The notes under the pieces are model-generated. The model searched no databases and was not told the origin of the DNA. It saw nothing but the letters and a program-made list of their open reading frames with translations. From Stappia albiluteola (GTDB lineage: Bacteria > Pseudomonadota > Alphaproteobacteria > Rhizobiales > Stappiaceae): 64,000 bases of DNA. Where the stretch lies: positions 589,825 to 653,824 of the forward strand of contig NZ_JACFXV010000043.1 of NCBI RefSeq assembly GCF_014050225.1, read 5' to 3'. Of the stretch, positions 37,622 through 45,118 are shown piece by piece; the first letter of the stretch is position 1, and each line of letters begins with the position of its first letter. Position numbers and translations under genes: made by a program.

Positions 37622-38479
37622 ATGGCATTCACCAAATCCCGTCTCCGCCGCCTGCGCTCCCATCTCTCCAGCCGCTCGCTGGTCGTGGGTGGTGCCATCA
37701 CGTCGCTTGTCCTCGCGATGGCGCTGTTGTCGCTGGTCTGGACGCCTTATCCGATCGATGTGCTGTCGGTCGCCGACCGTCTCAAAGGACCTTCCACGGC
37801 TCATATTCTCGGCACCGATCAATATGGCCGCGACATCCTTTCCATGCTGATGGTCGGCGCGCGCACGTCCATCGCCGTGGCCCTCGTTGCGGTCGGCATC
37901 GGCATCTTCCTCGGCGTGCCGCTTGGGCTCGCGGCGGCCGCGCGCGGCGGATTGATCGAGGAGGCGGTAATGCGCTTCAACGATCTCGTCTTCGCCTTCC
38001 CCGCGCTTGTTTCGGCGATCATGATCACCGCGATTCTCGGCCCCGGCGCCATCAACGCGATCCTGGCCATCGGCATCTTCAACATTCCGGTCTTCGCCCG
38101 CGTCGCGCGGGGCGGCGCGCTGGCCTACAAGTCGCGCGACTTCGTGCTGGCCGCCCGCGTCGCCGGCAAGGGCGAGACGCGCATCGTTGCCGAGCACATC
38201 CTTCCGAATATCGCCAACCTGCTGATCGTGCAGGGCACCATCCAGTTCTCCCTCGGCATTCTGGCCGAAGCTGGTCTTTCCTATGTCGGCCTTGGCGCGC
38301 AGCCGCCGCTCGCCACCTGGGGACGCATGCTGAACGAAGCGCAGACCATGATGGCCTTCGCCCCGCAACTGGCGCTCTATCCGGGCCTTGCCATCGTCGT
38401 CACGGTGCTCGGCCTCAATCTCCTGGGCGACGGGTTGCGAGACATGCTCGATCCCAGACTCAAGCGGCGGGAGGCCTGA
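37622..38479 (+). CDS. Peptide-type ABC transporter permease, DppC-like
   Basis: A 285-aa permease. The DppC-type N-terminus precedes the motif AHILGTDQYGRDILSMLMVG and the EAA loop KSRDFVLAARVAGKGETRIV. It ends PRLKRREA and its TGA stop overlaps the next ATG (TGATG). Works with the preceding DppB-like protein as the membrane channel. Confidence 0.92.
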   Translation: MAFTKSRLRRLRSHLSSRSLVVGGAITSLVLAMALLSLVWTPYPIDVLSVADRLKGPSTAHILGTDQYGRDILSMLMVGARTSIAVALVAVGIGIFLGVPLGLAAAARGGLIEEAVMRFNDLVFAFPALVSAIMITAILGPGAINAILAIGIFNIPVFARVARGGALAYKSRDFVLAARVAGKGETRIVAEHILPNIANLLIVQGTIQFSLGILAEAGLSYVGLGAQPPLATWGRMLNEAQTMMAFAPQLALYPGLAIVVTVLGLNLLGDGLRDMLDPRLKRREA

Positions 38480-40164
38480 TGCCGCTTCTTGCCGTCAACG
38501 GCCTCAACCTCTCGATCCACGGCACGCCGATCCTGAAGGATATTTCCTTCTCAATCGGGCGCGGCGAAACGCTGGGGCTGGTCGGAGAAAGCGGCTCGGG
38601 CAAGTCGCTGACGGCACTGGCGCTCATGCAACTCCTGCCTCACGGCAGCGAAACGCGGGGCAACATCCGCTTTCGCAAGCGGGACCTCGCAGGCCTTGCC
38701 GAGCGCGATCTCTGCAGAATCCGCGGCCGCCGCATCGGCATGGTGTTCCAGGAGCCGATGACTGCCCTGAACCCCCTGAAAACCGTCGGCGACCAGATTG
38801 CCGAAAGCCTGACCTGGCATCTCAAGGTATCGAAGGCCGAAGCCCTGGAACGTGCGGCCGAGCTCATGGGGCGGGTCGGATTGCCGGTCTCCCGGTTTCC
38901 GCTGTCGCGCTATCCGCACCAGCTTTCGGGCGGCCAGCGCCAGCGCGTCGTCATTGCCATGGCGATCGCCTGCAAACCGAAACTCCTGATCGCCGACGAA
39001 CCGACCACCGCGCTCGACGTGACGATCCAGGCGCAGATCCTGGCCCTCATCAAGGAAATCGTGAAGAAGGACAATATGGGCCTTCTCCTGATCAGCCACG
39101 ACCTTGCCGTCGTCGCCGAGATGACCGACCGGGTGGCGATCATGAAGGAGGGAGAAATCGTCGAAACGGGGCCGACGGGAAGCCTTTTCCGCACGCTGGC
39201 GCACCCCTATACGCGCAGGCTTTTCGACGCTTCGCGCCATGTGCCGAAACGTGCCGCGCCGCCGGTCCTCAATCTGGCTCCCGATCGTCCTGCGCCTCTG
39301 GTCAGCATCCGCAATCTGGTCCGCAGCTACCCCGAAAGGCGGCGCTCCCTGTTTTCAAGGCCGGCAAGCTTCGTGGCCGTCGATCGCGTAAACTTCGATA
39401 TCCTGCCCGGCCAGAGCCTCGGTCTCGTCGGGGAATCGGGATGCGGCAAGTCGACGCTCGCCCGGACGATCCTTGGCCTTGAAAAGCCGGATGACGGCTC
39501 GATCTCGGTGCTTGGCCGCGATCCGCATTCCGCGCGCGGCGAAGAAAGGGAGGCCGTGCATCGCGCGGTGCAGGTCGTCTTTCAGGACCCTTACGGCAGC
39601 TTCAATCCGCGCCATCGCATCGGCCGCACGGTCGCCGAGCCGCTCCACCTCCTGCGCCGCGAGATCGACGACACCGAGCGGCGGCGCAGGGTGAGCGAGG
39701 CATTGGAGAATGTCGGCCTGTCGGCGAAGGACGCGGAGAAGTATCCGCACGAGTTTTCAGGCGGTCAGCGGCAGCGCATCGCGATCGCACGCGCACTCGT
39801 CACTCGCCCTCGCCTGATCGTCGCCGACGAACCGGTTTCCGCCCTCGACGTATCGATCCGCGCGCAGGTGCTCGACCTGCTGACGGAGCTGCGCGACCGT
39901 CTGGGCCTCGCCTATCTCTTCATTTCGCACGACCTTTCGGTGGTGAGGGCAATTACCGACGAGGTCATGGTGATGAATGCCGGCCGGATCGTCGAACACG
40001 GCCCGACGCCCGATGTCTTCGACCATCCGCGCCACCCCTATACGCGCCTGCTTCTCTCCGCCGCACCGAACCTCGACGCCGCGATCCGGCGGCGCGCCAA
40101 AAGAGAACGAAAGTCAGGGCTTGCAACGCAGGGCGAAAGCGGGAATGGAAATGAAGGCAGCTAA
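38479..40164 (+). CDS. Dipeptide ABC transporter, fused double ATP-binding protein (DppD-DppF)
   Basis: A 561-aa protein with two complete ATPase domains. Domain 1 (about 1-255) has GESGSGKSLTAL, YPHQLSGGQRQRVVIAMAIA and LLIADEPTTALD; domain 2 (about 275-535) has GESGCGKSTLARTI, FSGGQRQRIAIARALV and LIVADEPVSALD. The fusion makes a single-gene heterodimer. The second domain has the usual oligopeptide C-terminal extension (HPRHPYTRLLLSAAP). It is 1 nt overlapped with the DppC-like gene. Confidence 0.93.
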   Translation: MPLLAVNGLNLSIHGTPILKDISFSIGRGETLGLVGESGSGKSLTALALMQLLPHGSETRGNIRFRKRDLAGLAERDLCRIRGRRIGMVFQEPMTALNPLKTVGDQIAESLTWHLKVSKAEALERAAELMGRVGLPVSRFPLSRYPHQLSGGQRQRVVIAMAIACKPKLLIADEPTTALDVTIQAQILALIKEIVKKDNMGLLLISHDLAVVAEMTDRVAIMKEGEIVETGPTGSLFRTLAHPYTRRLFDASRHVPKRAAPPVLNLAPDRPAPLVSIRNLVRSYPERRRSLFSRPASFVAVDRVNFDILPGQSLGLVGESGCGKSTLARTILGLEKPDDGSISVLGRDPHSARGEEREAVHRAVQVVFQDPYGSFNPRHRIGRTVAEPLHLLRREIDDTERRRRVSEALENVGLSAKDAEKYPHEFSGGQRQRIAIARALVTRPRLIVADEPVSALDVSIRAQVLDLLTELRDRLGLAYLFISHDLSVVRAITDEVMVMNAGRIVEHGPTPDVFDHPRHPYTRLLLSAAPNLDAAIRRRAKRERKSGLATQGESGNGNEGS

Positions 40165-40184
40165 ATAGCGGGAGCAAGCCGGGA

Positions 40185-41081
40185 ATGCGGTTCGGGATCG
40201 ACTGGGGCGGCACGAAGATGGAGATCATCGCGCTCGATGCGGCGGGCAACGAGGCCTTCCGCCGGCGTTTGCCAACGCCTCGCGACGACTACCAGGGCTG
40301 CATCGCCACGGTGGTCGACCTTGTCGAAAGCGCCAGGACGGCGACTGGCCGAACCGGTACCATCGGCTTCGGGATCCCCGGCTCCCTGTCCCCTGTCACG
40401 GGCCTTGTGAAGAACGCGAACTCGACCTGGATGAACGGCAAGCCGCTGGACAAGGACCTGGAGGCGGCGCTCGGTCAGCCGGTGCGCATCGAGAACGACG
40501 CCAATTGCCTGGCCGTTTCGGAAGCGACGGATGGCGCAGCGGCCGGGGCGCACCTTGTGCATGCCATCATCATCGGAACGGGCAGCGGTACGGGAATAGC
40601 GATTGACGGCAAGGCCCATCGCGGCGCCAACGGGATCGGCGGCGAATGGGGCGGGATCGTGCTTCCTTATTTGCGCCAGGACGAGTTTCCGGGCCCCAAA
40701 AGCTGGCTCGGACACCGCAACGCCATCGATATGCTGTGTTCCGGCACCGGATTCGAATGGGACTACCGGGAGACGACGGGCCGGGATATCCGGGGACACG
40801 AGATCGTACGGCGGATGCGTGAGGGCGAGGCGGAAGCCAAGGCCACCTATGGCCGTTATCTGGACCGGCTTGCCCGCGCCATGGCGATGTCGGCCAACCT
40901 GCTCGACCCGGATGTCTTCGTGCTCGGCGGCGGCATGTCGAATATCGACGAACTCTTTAGCGACCTTCCCAAGGCGATGGCCCCCTATATCTTCTCAGAC
41001 CGGTACGAAGTGCCGATTCGCCGCGCCAGGCATGGCGATTCATCCGGCGTTCGCGGCGCTGCATGGCTCTGGAACGACTGA
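40185..41081 (+). CDS. ROK family protein, fructokinase-like but lacking the zinc site
   Basis: A 298-aa sugar-kinase-fold protein. The phosphate-1 motif is GIDWGGTKMEII and the catalytic Asp is D105 (IENDANCLAVSEA). The C-terminus GDSSGVRGAAWLW and SGTGFEWDY match Mak-type fructokinases, from memory. The four zinc ligands normal for ROK kinases are all replaced: the His of GEWGH is Gly157, and the three Cys of CxCGxxGC are Ser173, Leu175 and Ala180. It follows the transporter ATPase by 20 nt, so is probably in that operon. It may be a kinase of altered specificity, or a pseudoenzyme. Confidence 0.8.
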   Translation: MRFGIDWGGTKMEIIALDAAGNEAFRRRLPTPRDDYQGCIATVVDLVESARTATGRTGTIGFGIPGSLSPVTGLVKNANSTWMNGKPLDKDLEAALGQPVRIENDANCLAVSEATDGAAAGAHLVHAIIIGTGSGTGIAIDGKAHRGANGIGGEWGGIVLPYLRQDEFPGPKSWLGHRNAIDMLCSGTGFEWDYRETTGRDIRGHEIVRRMREGEAEAKATYGRYLDRLARAMAMSANLLDPDVFVLGGGMSNIDELFSDLPKAMAPYIFSDRYEVPIRRARHGDSSGVRGAAWLWND

Positions 41082-41170
41082 CCGGCGCGTGCGCGCCATG
41101 TGACGTTCGCTGGATCCCACGGCAGCTTCGCTACGCATCTGGAGGTCGACCACAAGCCGGCGAGGCCTTA

Positions 41171-41434
41171 GGGTCAGGACTCATAAATTTGACTGGAATG
41201 GCGTTCGAGATGACGAGAGATGGAAGGAAAAGCTCGAAGAGCGGGGTTATTCCATCGGTCGAGGGCTTTGACGCGGCAGCTCGAAGTCAGCTCGATCGTC
41301 CTTTGGATCGGGCGGATCCGCACGGACTACTTTGTCGCAAACCCTTGCAAGGCTTTAGCCTTACTGTGGGCTTGCTCCTCGTATCCGCACAAATCCGCTC
41401 CGACCATTTCAGACAAATTAATGGGTCCTGACCC
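41171..41434. mobile_element. MITE-like element with IS-type inverted repeats
   Basis: A 264-bp stretch is bounded by terminal inverted repeats: left GGGTCAGGACTCATAAATTT, right (inward, reverse complement) GGGTCAGGACCCATTAATTT. The repeats match at 26 of 30 positions. TA flanks both ends, a possible 2-bp target duplication. The interior codes no intact transposase, so it is a non-autonomous derivative, probably of an IS5-like element; that affiliation is tentative. The flanking gaps (41082-41170 and 41435-41586) contain no gene that I can support. Confidence 0.7.
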
Positions 41435-41586
41435 TAGATTCCCTGGCGGCGATGAAAGTACCGGCGGCGGCCGGCAACGCCGGAACGCGGAGGATTCGAC
41501 CGGATGCTTCACAGTAGCGGACCGCTTTCCCGTGCAGGACATCTTCGTCCGCCGGGAGATCCCACGCCGCCCATGAGTGCTCGCTG

Positions 41587-42906
41587 ATGGCACCCCGCCT
41601 GCTTTTGGCGATCTGCGTCTGCGTCATCTTTCTTCCTCTCGGCCTTGCCGCGACGAGCGGCCTGCGACCGAGATCGTTTTGGGATGAGCTCGCCTCCGGG
41701 GCGGCGATGCTGGCCTTCTCGATCTTCCTGCTGGAGTTCGCCCTGTCGGGGCGGTTCCGCCCGATCACGGGGCGCGTCGGCATGGACGTGACGATGCGTG
41801 TCCACCAACTCATCGCACGCACCGCACTTGTGGCCGCACTCGTTCATCCGTTCCTGTACCGAGCCGAATGGAACCCGCCCTATCCCTGGGACGTAACCCG
41901 GATCGAGACGGTTACGGCCAATATCGGCGCGCTCTGGAGCGGAATGCTCGCCTGGGTTCTTCTGCCCCCCTTCGTCGTGCTGGCGATCATGCGGGGGCGG
42001 CCGAATTACACCTACGAAGCCTGGCGGTTCGGCCATGGAGCCGGTGCTCTCGTCATTTGCGGGCTCGTGCTGCATCACACGCTGAGCGCCGGGCGCTATG
42101 CGTCAGCCCCATTCCTTGCCGGCTTCTGGATCGTCTTGTCGGCGCTCGCGCTTGCAAGCTTTCTCTGGATCTATCTTGCAGTGCCGTTGTTGCAGCTCCG
42201 GCGACCCTGGCGCGTAGAGAAGATTCGTCCCGTCGCCGAGCGGATCTGGCAGGTCGAGATCACGCCCGACGGGCATCGCGGGCTGGACTATGAGGCCGGC
42301 CAATTCGTCTGGCTCAATATCGGGCACAGTCCGTTCGGGCACAGGGAAAACCCGTTCTCGATCAGCTCAGCGCCGCGATCCGGCGCAAATCTGCAGTTCC
42401 TTATCAAGGAACTCGGCGACTTCACATCGAGCCTCGGCACGATCCGGCCGGGCACGCGCGCCTATGTCGACGGACCCCACGGCACTCTTACCATCGGCGC
42501 GCGCGAGGCAACCGGCATCGCGCTCATTGCCGGCGGGATCGGCGTAGCGCCGCTGATCGGTATCCTGCGCCAGCTGGCACTTGCGGATGACCCAAGGCCG
42601 CGCATCCTCGTCTATGCCGACCGTACTCCCAAACAGCTGGCATACCGTCCGGAACTTGAGGTTCTTGCGAGGAAGGCGAATACCGAGGTCGTGTTCGTTC
42701 TCAGCGAACCACCCCCTGGCTGGAGCGGCGAGAGCGGACTAATCGACCGGGCGCTGCTTGGCCGAATGTTCGGGCGGGCAGAGCACCACGACTGGCTGTT
42801 CGTCCTGTGCGGACCGCCGCAAATGCTGGCGAGCGTGGAAGATGCCCTCGTCGGCATCGGCGTGCCCGCGAGCCGCATCCTTTCCGAGAGGTTCGACTAT
42901 GATTGA
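41587..42906 (+). CDS. Ferric reductase-like flavocytochrome (bis-heme membrane domain plus FAD/NAD(P)H reductase)
   Basis: A 439-aa membrane oxidoreductase. Residues 1-195 hold six hydrophobic segments with two histidine pairs placed to hold two hemes: H73 and H87, H150 and H163/H164. Residues about 205-310 form an FAD-binding barrel (HRENPFSISSAPRSG), and about 310-435 a NAD(P)H domain (IAGGIGVAPLIGIL, LCGPPQML). This is the ferric reductase/NADPH oxidase-like build, moving electrons across the membrane to iron, copper or oxygen. It overlaps a 36-aa ORF by 8 nt. Confidence 0.86.
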   Translation: MAPRLLLAICVCVIFLPLGLAATSGLRPRSFWDELASGAAMLAFSIFLLEFALSGRFRPITGRVGMDVTMRVHQLIARTALVAALVHPFLYRAEWNPPYPWDVTRIETVTANIGALWSGMLAWVLLPPFVVLAIMRGRPNYTYEAWRFGHGAGALVICGLVLHHTLSAGRYASAPFLAGFWIVLSALALASFLWIYLAVPLLQLRRPWRVEKIRPVAERIWQVEITPDGHRGLDYEAGQFVWLNIGHSPFGHRENPFSISSAPRSGANLQFLIKELGDFTSSLGTIRPGTRAYVDGPHGTLTIGAREATGIALIAGGIGVAPLIGILRQLALADDPRPRILVYADRTPKQLAYRPELEVLARKANTEVVFVLSEPPPGWSGESGLIDRALLGRMFGRAEHHDWLFVLCGPPQMLASVEDALVGIGVPASRILSERFDYD

Positions 42907-43009
42907 CCGGATCCAGCTTGTTCCCGCCCGACATCGGCTCCGCCTGGCGTGGTGGGCATTCAATCTCTTCGTCATTGCGACGGTGCTGGCATTTGCGATG
43001 CGAGGGTGA
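42899..43009 (+). CDS. Single-TM small protein, 36 aa, coupled to the ferric reductase-like gene
   Basis: Starts MIDRIQLVPARHRLRLAWW inside the last codons of the upstream gene (8-nt overlap), the arrangement of a translationally coupled subunit. It has a basic N-terminus and one hydrophobic helix, WWAFNLFVIATVLAFAM. No family recognised. It could be an accessory subunit of the flavocytochrome. Too short for routine gene calling; the evidence is position and the clean TM helix only. Confidence 0.5.
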   Translation: MIDRIQLVPARHRLRLAWWAFNLFVIATVLAFAMRG

Positions 43010-43144
43010 AGTAGCCTGGAAGCAAGGCGCTTCCAGAACCGGATCAGCCAGGGCCGTCGGGCAAGAAGGCATGGGGCGTTATTGAGATGCCGCATTCGGT
43101 GATAGACTGAATTCTTGTTTCTTTTCAGGAACAGGAGGCAAGTC

Positions 43145-43555
43145 ATGAGCCGTCAATCGCTCATACTCGTAGCCGCCGCCATCCTTCTCGCGTCGCCCGC
43201 CGAGGTCCGGCAGGCGGGGGCAGCCCCGTTGTCTGTCCCGAGAATCGACGCCGAACAGGCAAGACAGGTGACACCTATACGCTGGGATGGCAGACGCTGG
43301 TACGGACCGCGCTATCGCTATCGCCGGCCCGGCTACACCAACTTCTACGGCGGCTGGTGGTATCCCTTCGCCTGGTGGGCCAGCCCCGCGCTGATCTACC
43401 GCCCGTATCAGTCCTACTACTATTACGACCGGCCTTATTACCGTCCACGCGCGGTGAGCCGAAGCTGCGAATATTGGCAGGACCGCTGCATCGCCAACTG
43501 GGGATACGCCAATCCGGACTTCCGCGGCTGCATGCGTTATCACCGCTGCTATTGA
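43145..43555 (+). CDS. Secreted Tyr/Trp-rich small protein
   Basis: A 136-aa protein with signal peptide MSRQSLILVAAAILLASPAE, then a Tyr/Arg/Trp-rich region (PRYRYRRPGYTNFYGGWWYP, YQSYYYYDRPYYRPR) and a C-terminal four-Cys segment SCEYWQDRCIANWGYANPDF ending GCMRYHRCY. It resembles small secreted or lectin-like BA14K-type proteins of Rhizobiales in style, but the C-terminal motif differs and I leave it unassigned. GGAGG lies 6 nt before the ATG. Confidence 0.72.
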   Translation: MSRQSLILVAAAILLASPAEVRQAGAAPLSVPRIDAEQARQVTPIRWDGRRWYGPRYRYRRPGYTNFYGGWWYPFAWWASPALIYRPYQSYYYYDRPYYRPRAVSRSCEYWQDRCIANWGYANPDFRGCMRYHRCY

Positions 43556-43578
43556 CGTTGCCGGGATGGCGGCGCACC

Positions 43579-44343
43579 TCAGTTGCCCTCCCAGACACCC
43601 TCCTCCATCGCGACTTTCCTGAGGAGGGTCGGACGGTCGGTGATCAGACCGTTGACGCCCGCCCGGATCAGGCGACGCATCCGGGCCTCCTCGTCGATCG
43701 TCCAGACATGGACGGCGATGCCGCGAGCGTTGCAAAATCTGTTGAAGCGGCGCGTCGGCAGCCTAATCGGGCCGTGCCAGACGGGTATCTGCGCGCAAAG
43801 CGCCTCGACGGCTGGAGACGGCATCAGCCACGAGCCGTATTTCAGGGCCCTGACATCCGCAGGTCCGGCACCGGTGCAAGCCCTGTCGCCGAAATGCTGG
43901 CGAACGGCGCTAAGCCTTTGATCCGAAAAGGAAGCGAGGCAAACCCGGTCGAGGCAGTTCATCTTCTCCATCAAGTCGATGGTCGGCGCCAGCGCATGAT
44001 CGGTCTTGATGTCGATGTTGAAACGCAGGCCCGGAAAGTCGACCAGCGCTTCCTCGAGCGTCATGATCGGCTCGGTGCCGGAGATTTTCGCTTGCTGGAT
44101 CGTATCGATGGGCAACTTTGAGAGTGTGCCGGTGCCGTCGGTCAGATCGTCCAGGTGGTCATCATGGAAGACGACCAGGACGCCGTCGCTGCTTGCCTGA
44201 ACATCGATCTCGATGAAGCGGTAACCGATGTCCCGAACGGCTTCGAATGCCTTGCGGCTGTTTTCGGGGTGCTCCTTGCCGCCGCCGCGATGGGCGAAGC
44301 AGGCAAACTGCGTGTCAGCGAGATAGGGATGGCGGAAATTCAT
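43579..44343 (-). CDS. Glycerophosphodiester phosphodiesterase
   Basis: A 254-aa GDPD-family enzyme cleaving glycerophosphodiesters to sn-glycerol-3-phosphate and an alcohol. Active-site segments are FACFAHRGGGKEHPENSRKA, RFIEIDVQASSDGVLVVFHD and FNIDIKTDHA. No signal peptide, so it is probably cytosolic. The start MNFRHPYLADTQ is chosen by homology; 90 further open codons upstream look non-coding. Confidence 0.88.
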   Translation of the reverse strand: MNFRHPYLADTQFACFAHRGGGKEHPENSRKAFEAVRDIGYRFIEIDVQASSDGVLVVFHDDHLDDLTDGTGTLSKLPIDTIQQAKISGTEPIMTLEEALVDFPGLRFNIDIKTDHALAPTIDLMEKMNCLDRVCLASFSDQRLSAVRQHFGDRACTGAGPADVRALKYGSWLMPSPAVEALCAQIPVWHGPIRLPTRRFNRFCNARGIAVHVWTIDEEARMRRLIRAGVNGLITDRPTLLRKVAMEEGVWEGN

Positions 44344-44630
44344 GGTGACTTTGTACCCAAAGCTGTCGCGTCCTGTCTCAATATGCCCACGACGGGACGC
44401 ATTGTGCGACGTCCCACGGATCTCGGCGCCGTTATCGATACCGAAAGGTTGAATGCCCGAAGCAAAGCGCCTATACCCTATCCTATCCACGCGTTTCACC
44501 CGCTTCGCGCGGTCCGGGCCGGCAGACGCCGACGCCATTGATGAAACGCGCAAGACTGGCCGCCCATTCGGGCGGTTTCGCATCTGCCCTATCGGCAATC
44601 TTGCAATCGCCAACCCAGGAGGATGGTCCC

Positions 44631-44855
44631 CTGCAGGTACTCGTTCGTGACAACAATGTCGATCAGGCGCTTCGCGTCCTGAAGAAGAAGCTCCAGCGTG
44701 AAGGCCTCTATCGCGAGCTGAAGCGCCGCCGCGCTTACGAGAAGCCGTCGGAAAAGCGCGCCCGCGAAAAGGGTGAGGCCGTGCGCCGCGCGAGGAAGCT
44801 CGCCCGCAAGCTCGCCCAGCGTGAAGGCCTGATCGCCGGCCGCAACGCCCGCTAA
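44631..44855 (+). CDS. rpsU: 30S ribosomal protein S21, apparent CTG start
   Basis: A 74-aa basic ribosomal protein: (M)[19 protein letters not shown], then [20 protein letters not shown]. Rhizobial S21 begins exactly at the codon before CAG-GTA; here that codon is CTG. AGGAGG (44617-44622) lies 8 nt upstream of it, an ideal distance. The nearest in-frame ATG is 90 nt further upstream (44541) without a ribosome binding site. An out-of-frame ATG lies immediately after the Shine-Dalgarno (44623). Translation from CTG is inferred; a GTG in relatives is expected. Confidence 0.82.
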   Translation: MQVLVRDNNVDQALRVLKKKLQREGLYRELKRRRAYEKPSEKRAREKGEAVRRARKLARKLAQREGLIAGRNAR

Positions 44856-44900
44856 GAACCAGGCCTGTTCATTCGCCGACGGCATGCTCACGCAATGCCA

Positions 44901-44928
44901 TTGCGCCGAATGACGCCTTGGGTTAATC
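44901..44928 (+). promoter_or_regulatory. Candidate promoter of trpL-trpE
   Basis: TTGCGC (44901-44906), 16 bp, then TTAATC (44923-44928). The start of transcription would fall at about 44936, essentially on the trpL ATG, as in Sinorhizobium meliloti, where the trpL transcript is reported to begin at its start codon (from memory). Confidence 0.5.
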
Positions 44929-44936
44929 AGTGCGTT

Positions 44937-44984
44937 ATGACGATGATCGCGACGAGCACGAAGGGCTGGTGGTGGCGCTGCTGA
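44937..44984 (+). CDS. trpL: trp operon leader peptide with Trp-Trp-Trp
   Basis: A 15-codon ORF reading MTMIATSTKGWWWRC, with three consecutive TGG codons at 44967-44975, 10 nt before the first attenuator segment. It corresponds in place and style to the trpL of Sinorhizobium (a 14-aa peptide with WWW). No Shine-Dalgarno is visible, fitting leaderless translation from the predicted transcript start. An internal ATG at 44943 is an alternative start. Confidence 0.85.
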   Translation: MTMIATSTKGWWWRC

Positions 44985-45032
44985 AGGCGGCCCGCGACGA
45001 CGCGTGATCATTCGTCATCGACGTTTCGAAAG

Positions 45033-45062
45033 GCCGCCGCGGAACCCCGCAGGCGGCTTTTT
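45033..45062 (+). terminator. trpE attenuator terminator
   Basis: GCCGCC-GCGG, a short loop, CCGC-A-GGCGGC, then TTTTT. The stem has one bulged A. It lies 57 bp before the trpE start and is the terminator half of the attenuator. Confidence 0.88.
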
Positions 45063-45118
45063 CGTATCCGCCGGCGCGATCTGGTGTCCGTTTCAGGCGA
45101 TTTGCGAGGGAGTAAGCG

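Larger units (their letters stand above)
44937..45062 (+). ncRNA. Trp attenuator RNA (rnTrpL-like)
   Basis: The prematurely terminated leader transcript. Segment 2, GGCGGCC (44986-44992), is perfectly complementary to segment 3, GGCCGCC (45032-45038). Segment 3 also pairs with segment 4, GGCGGC (45052-45057), to form the terminator. Ribosome stalling at the Trp codons would favour 2:3 and readthrough into trpE. In Sinorhizobium the attenuated RNA and peptide are reported to act in trans; whether they do so here is unknown. Confidence 0.75.

Noticed and set aside
41220..41576. A 118-codon open frame spanning the right end of the MITE-like element.
   Set aside because: It crosses the element boundary, has no ribosome binding site and no similarity to a transposase that I can recognise.
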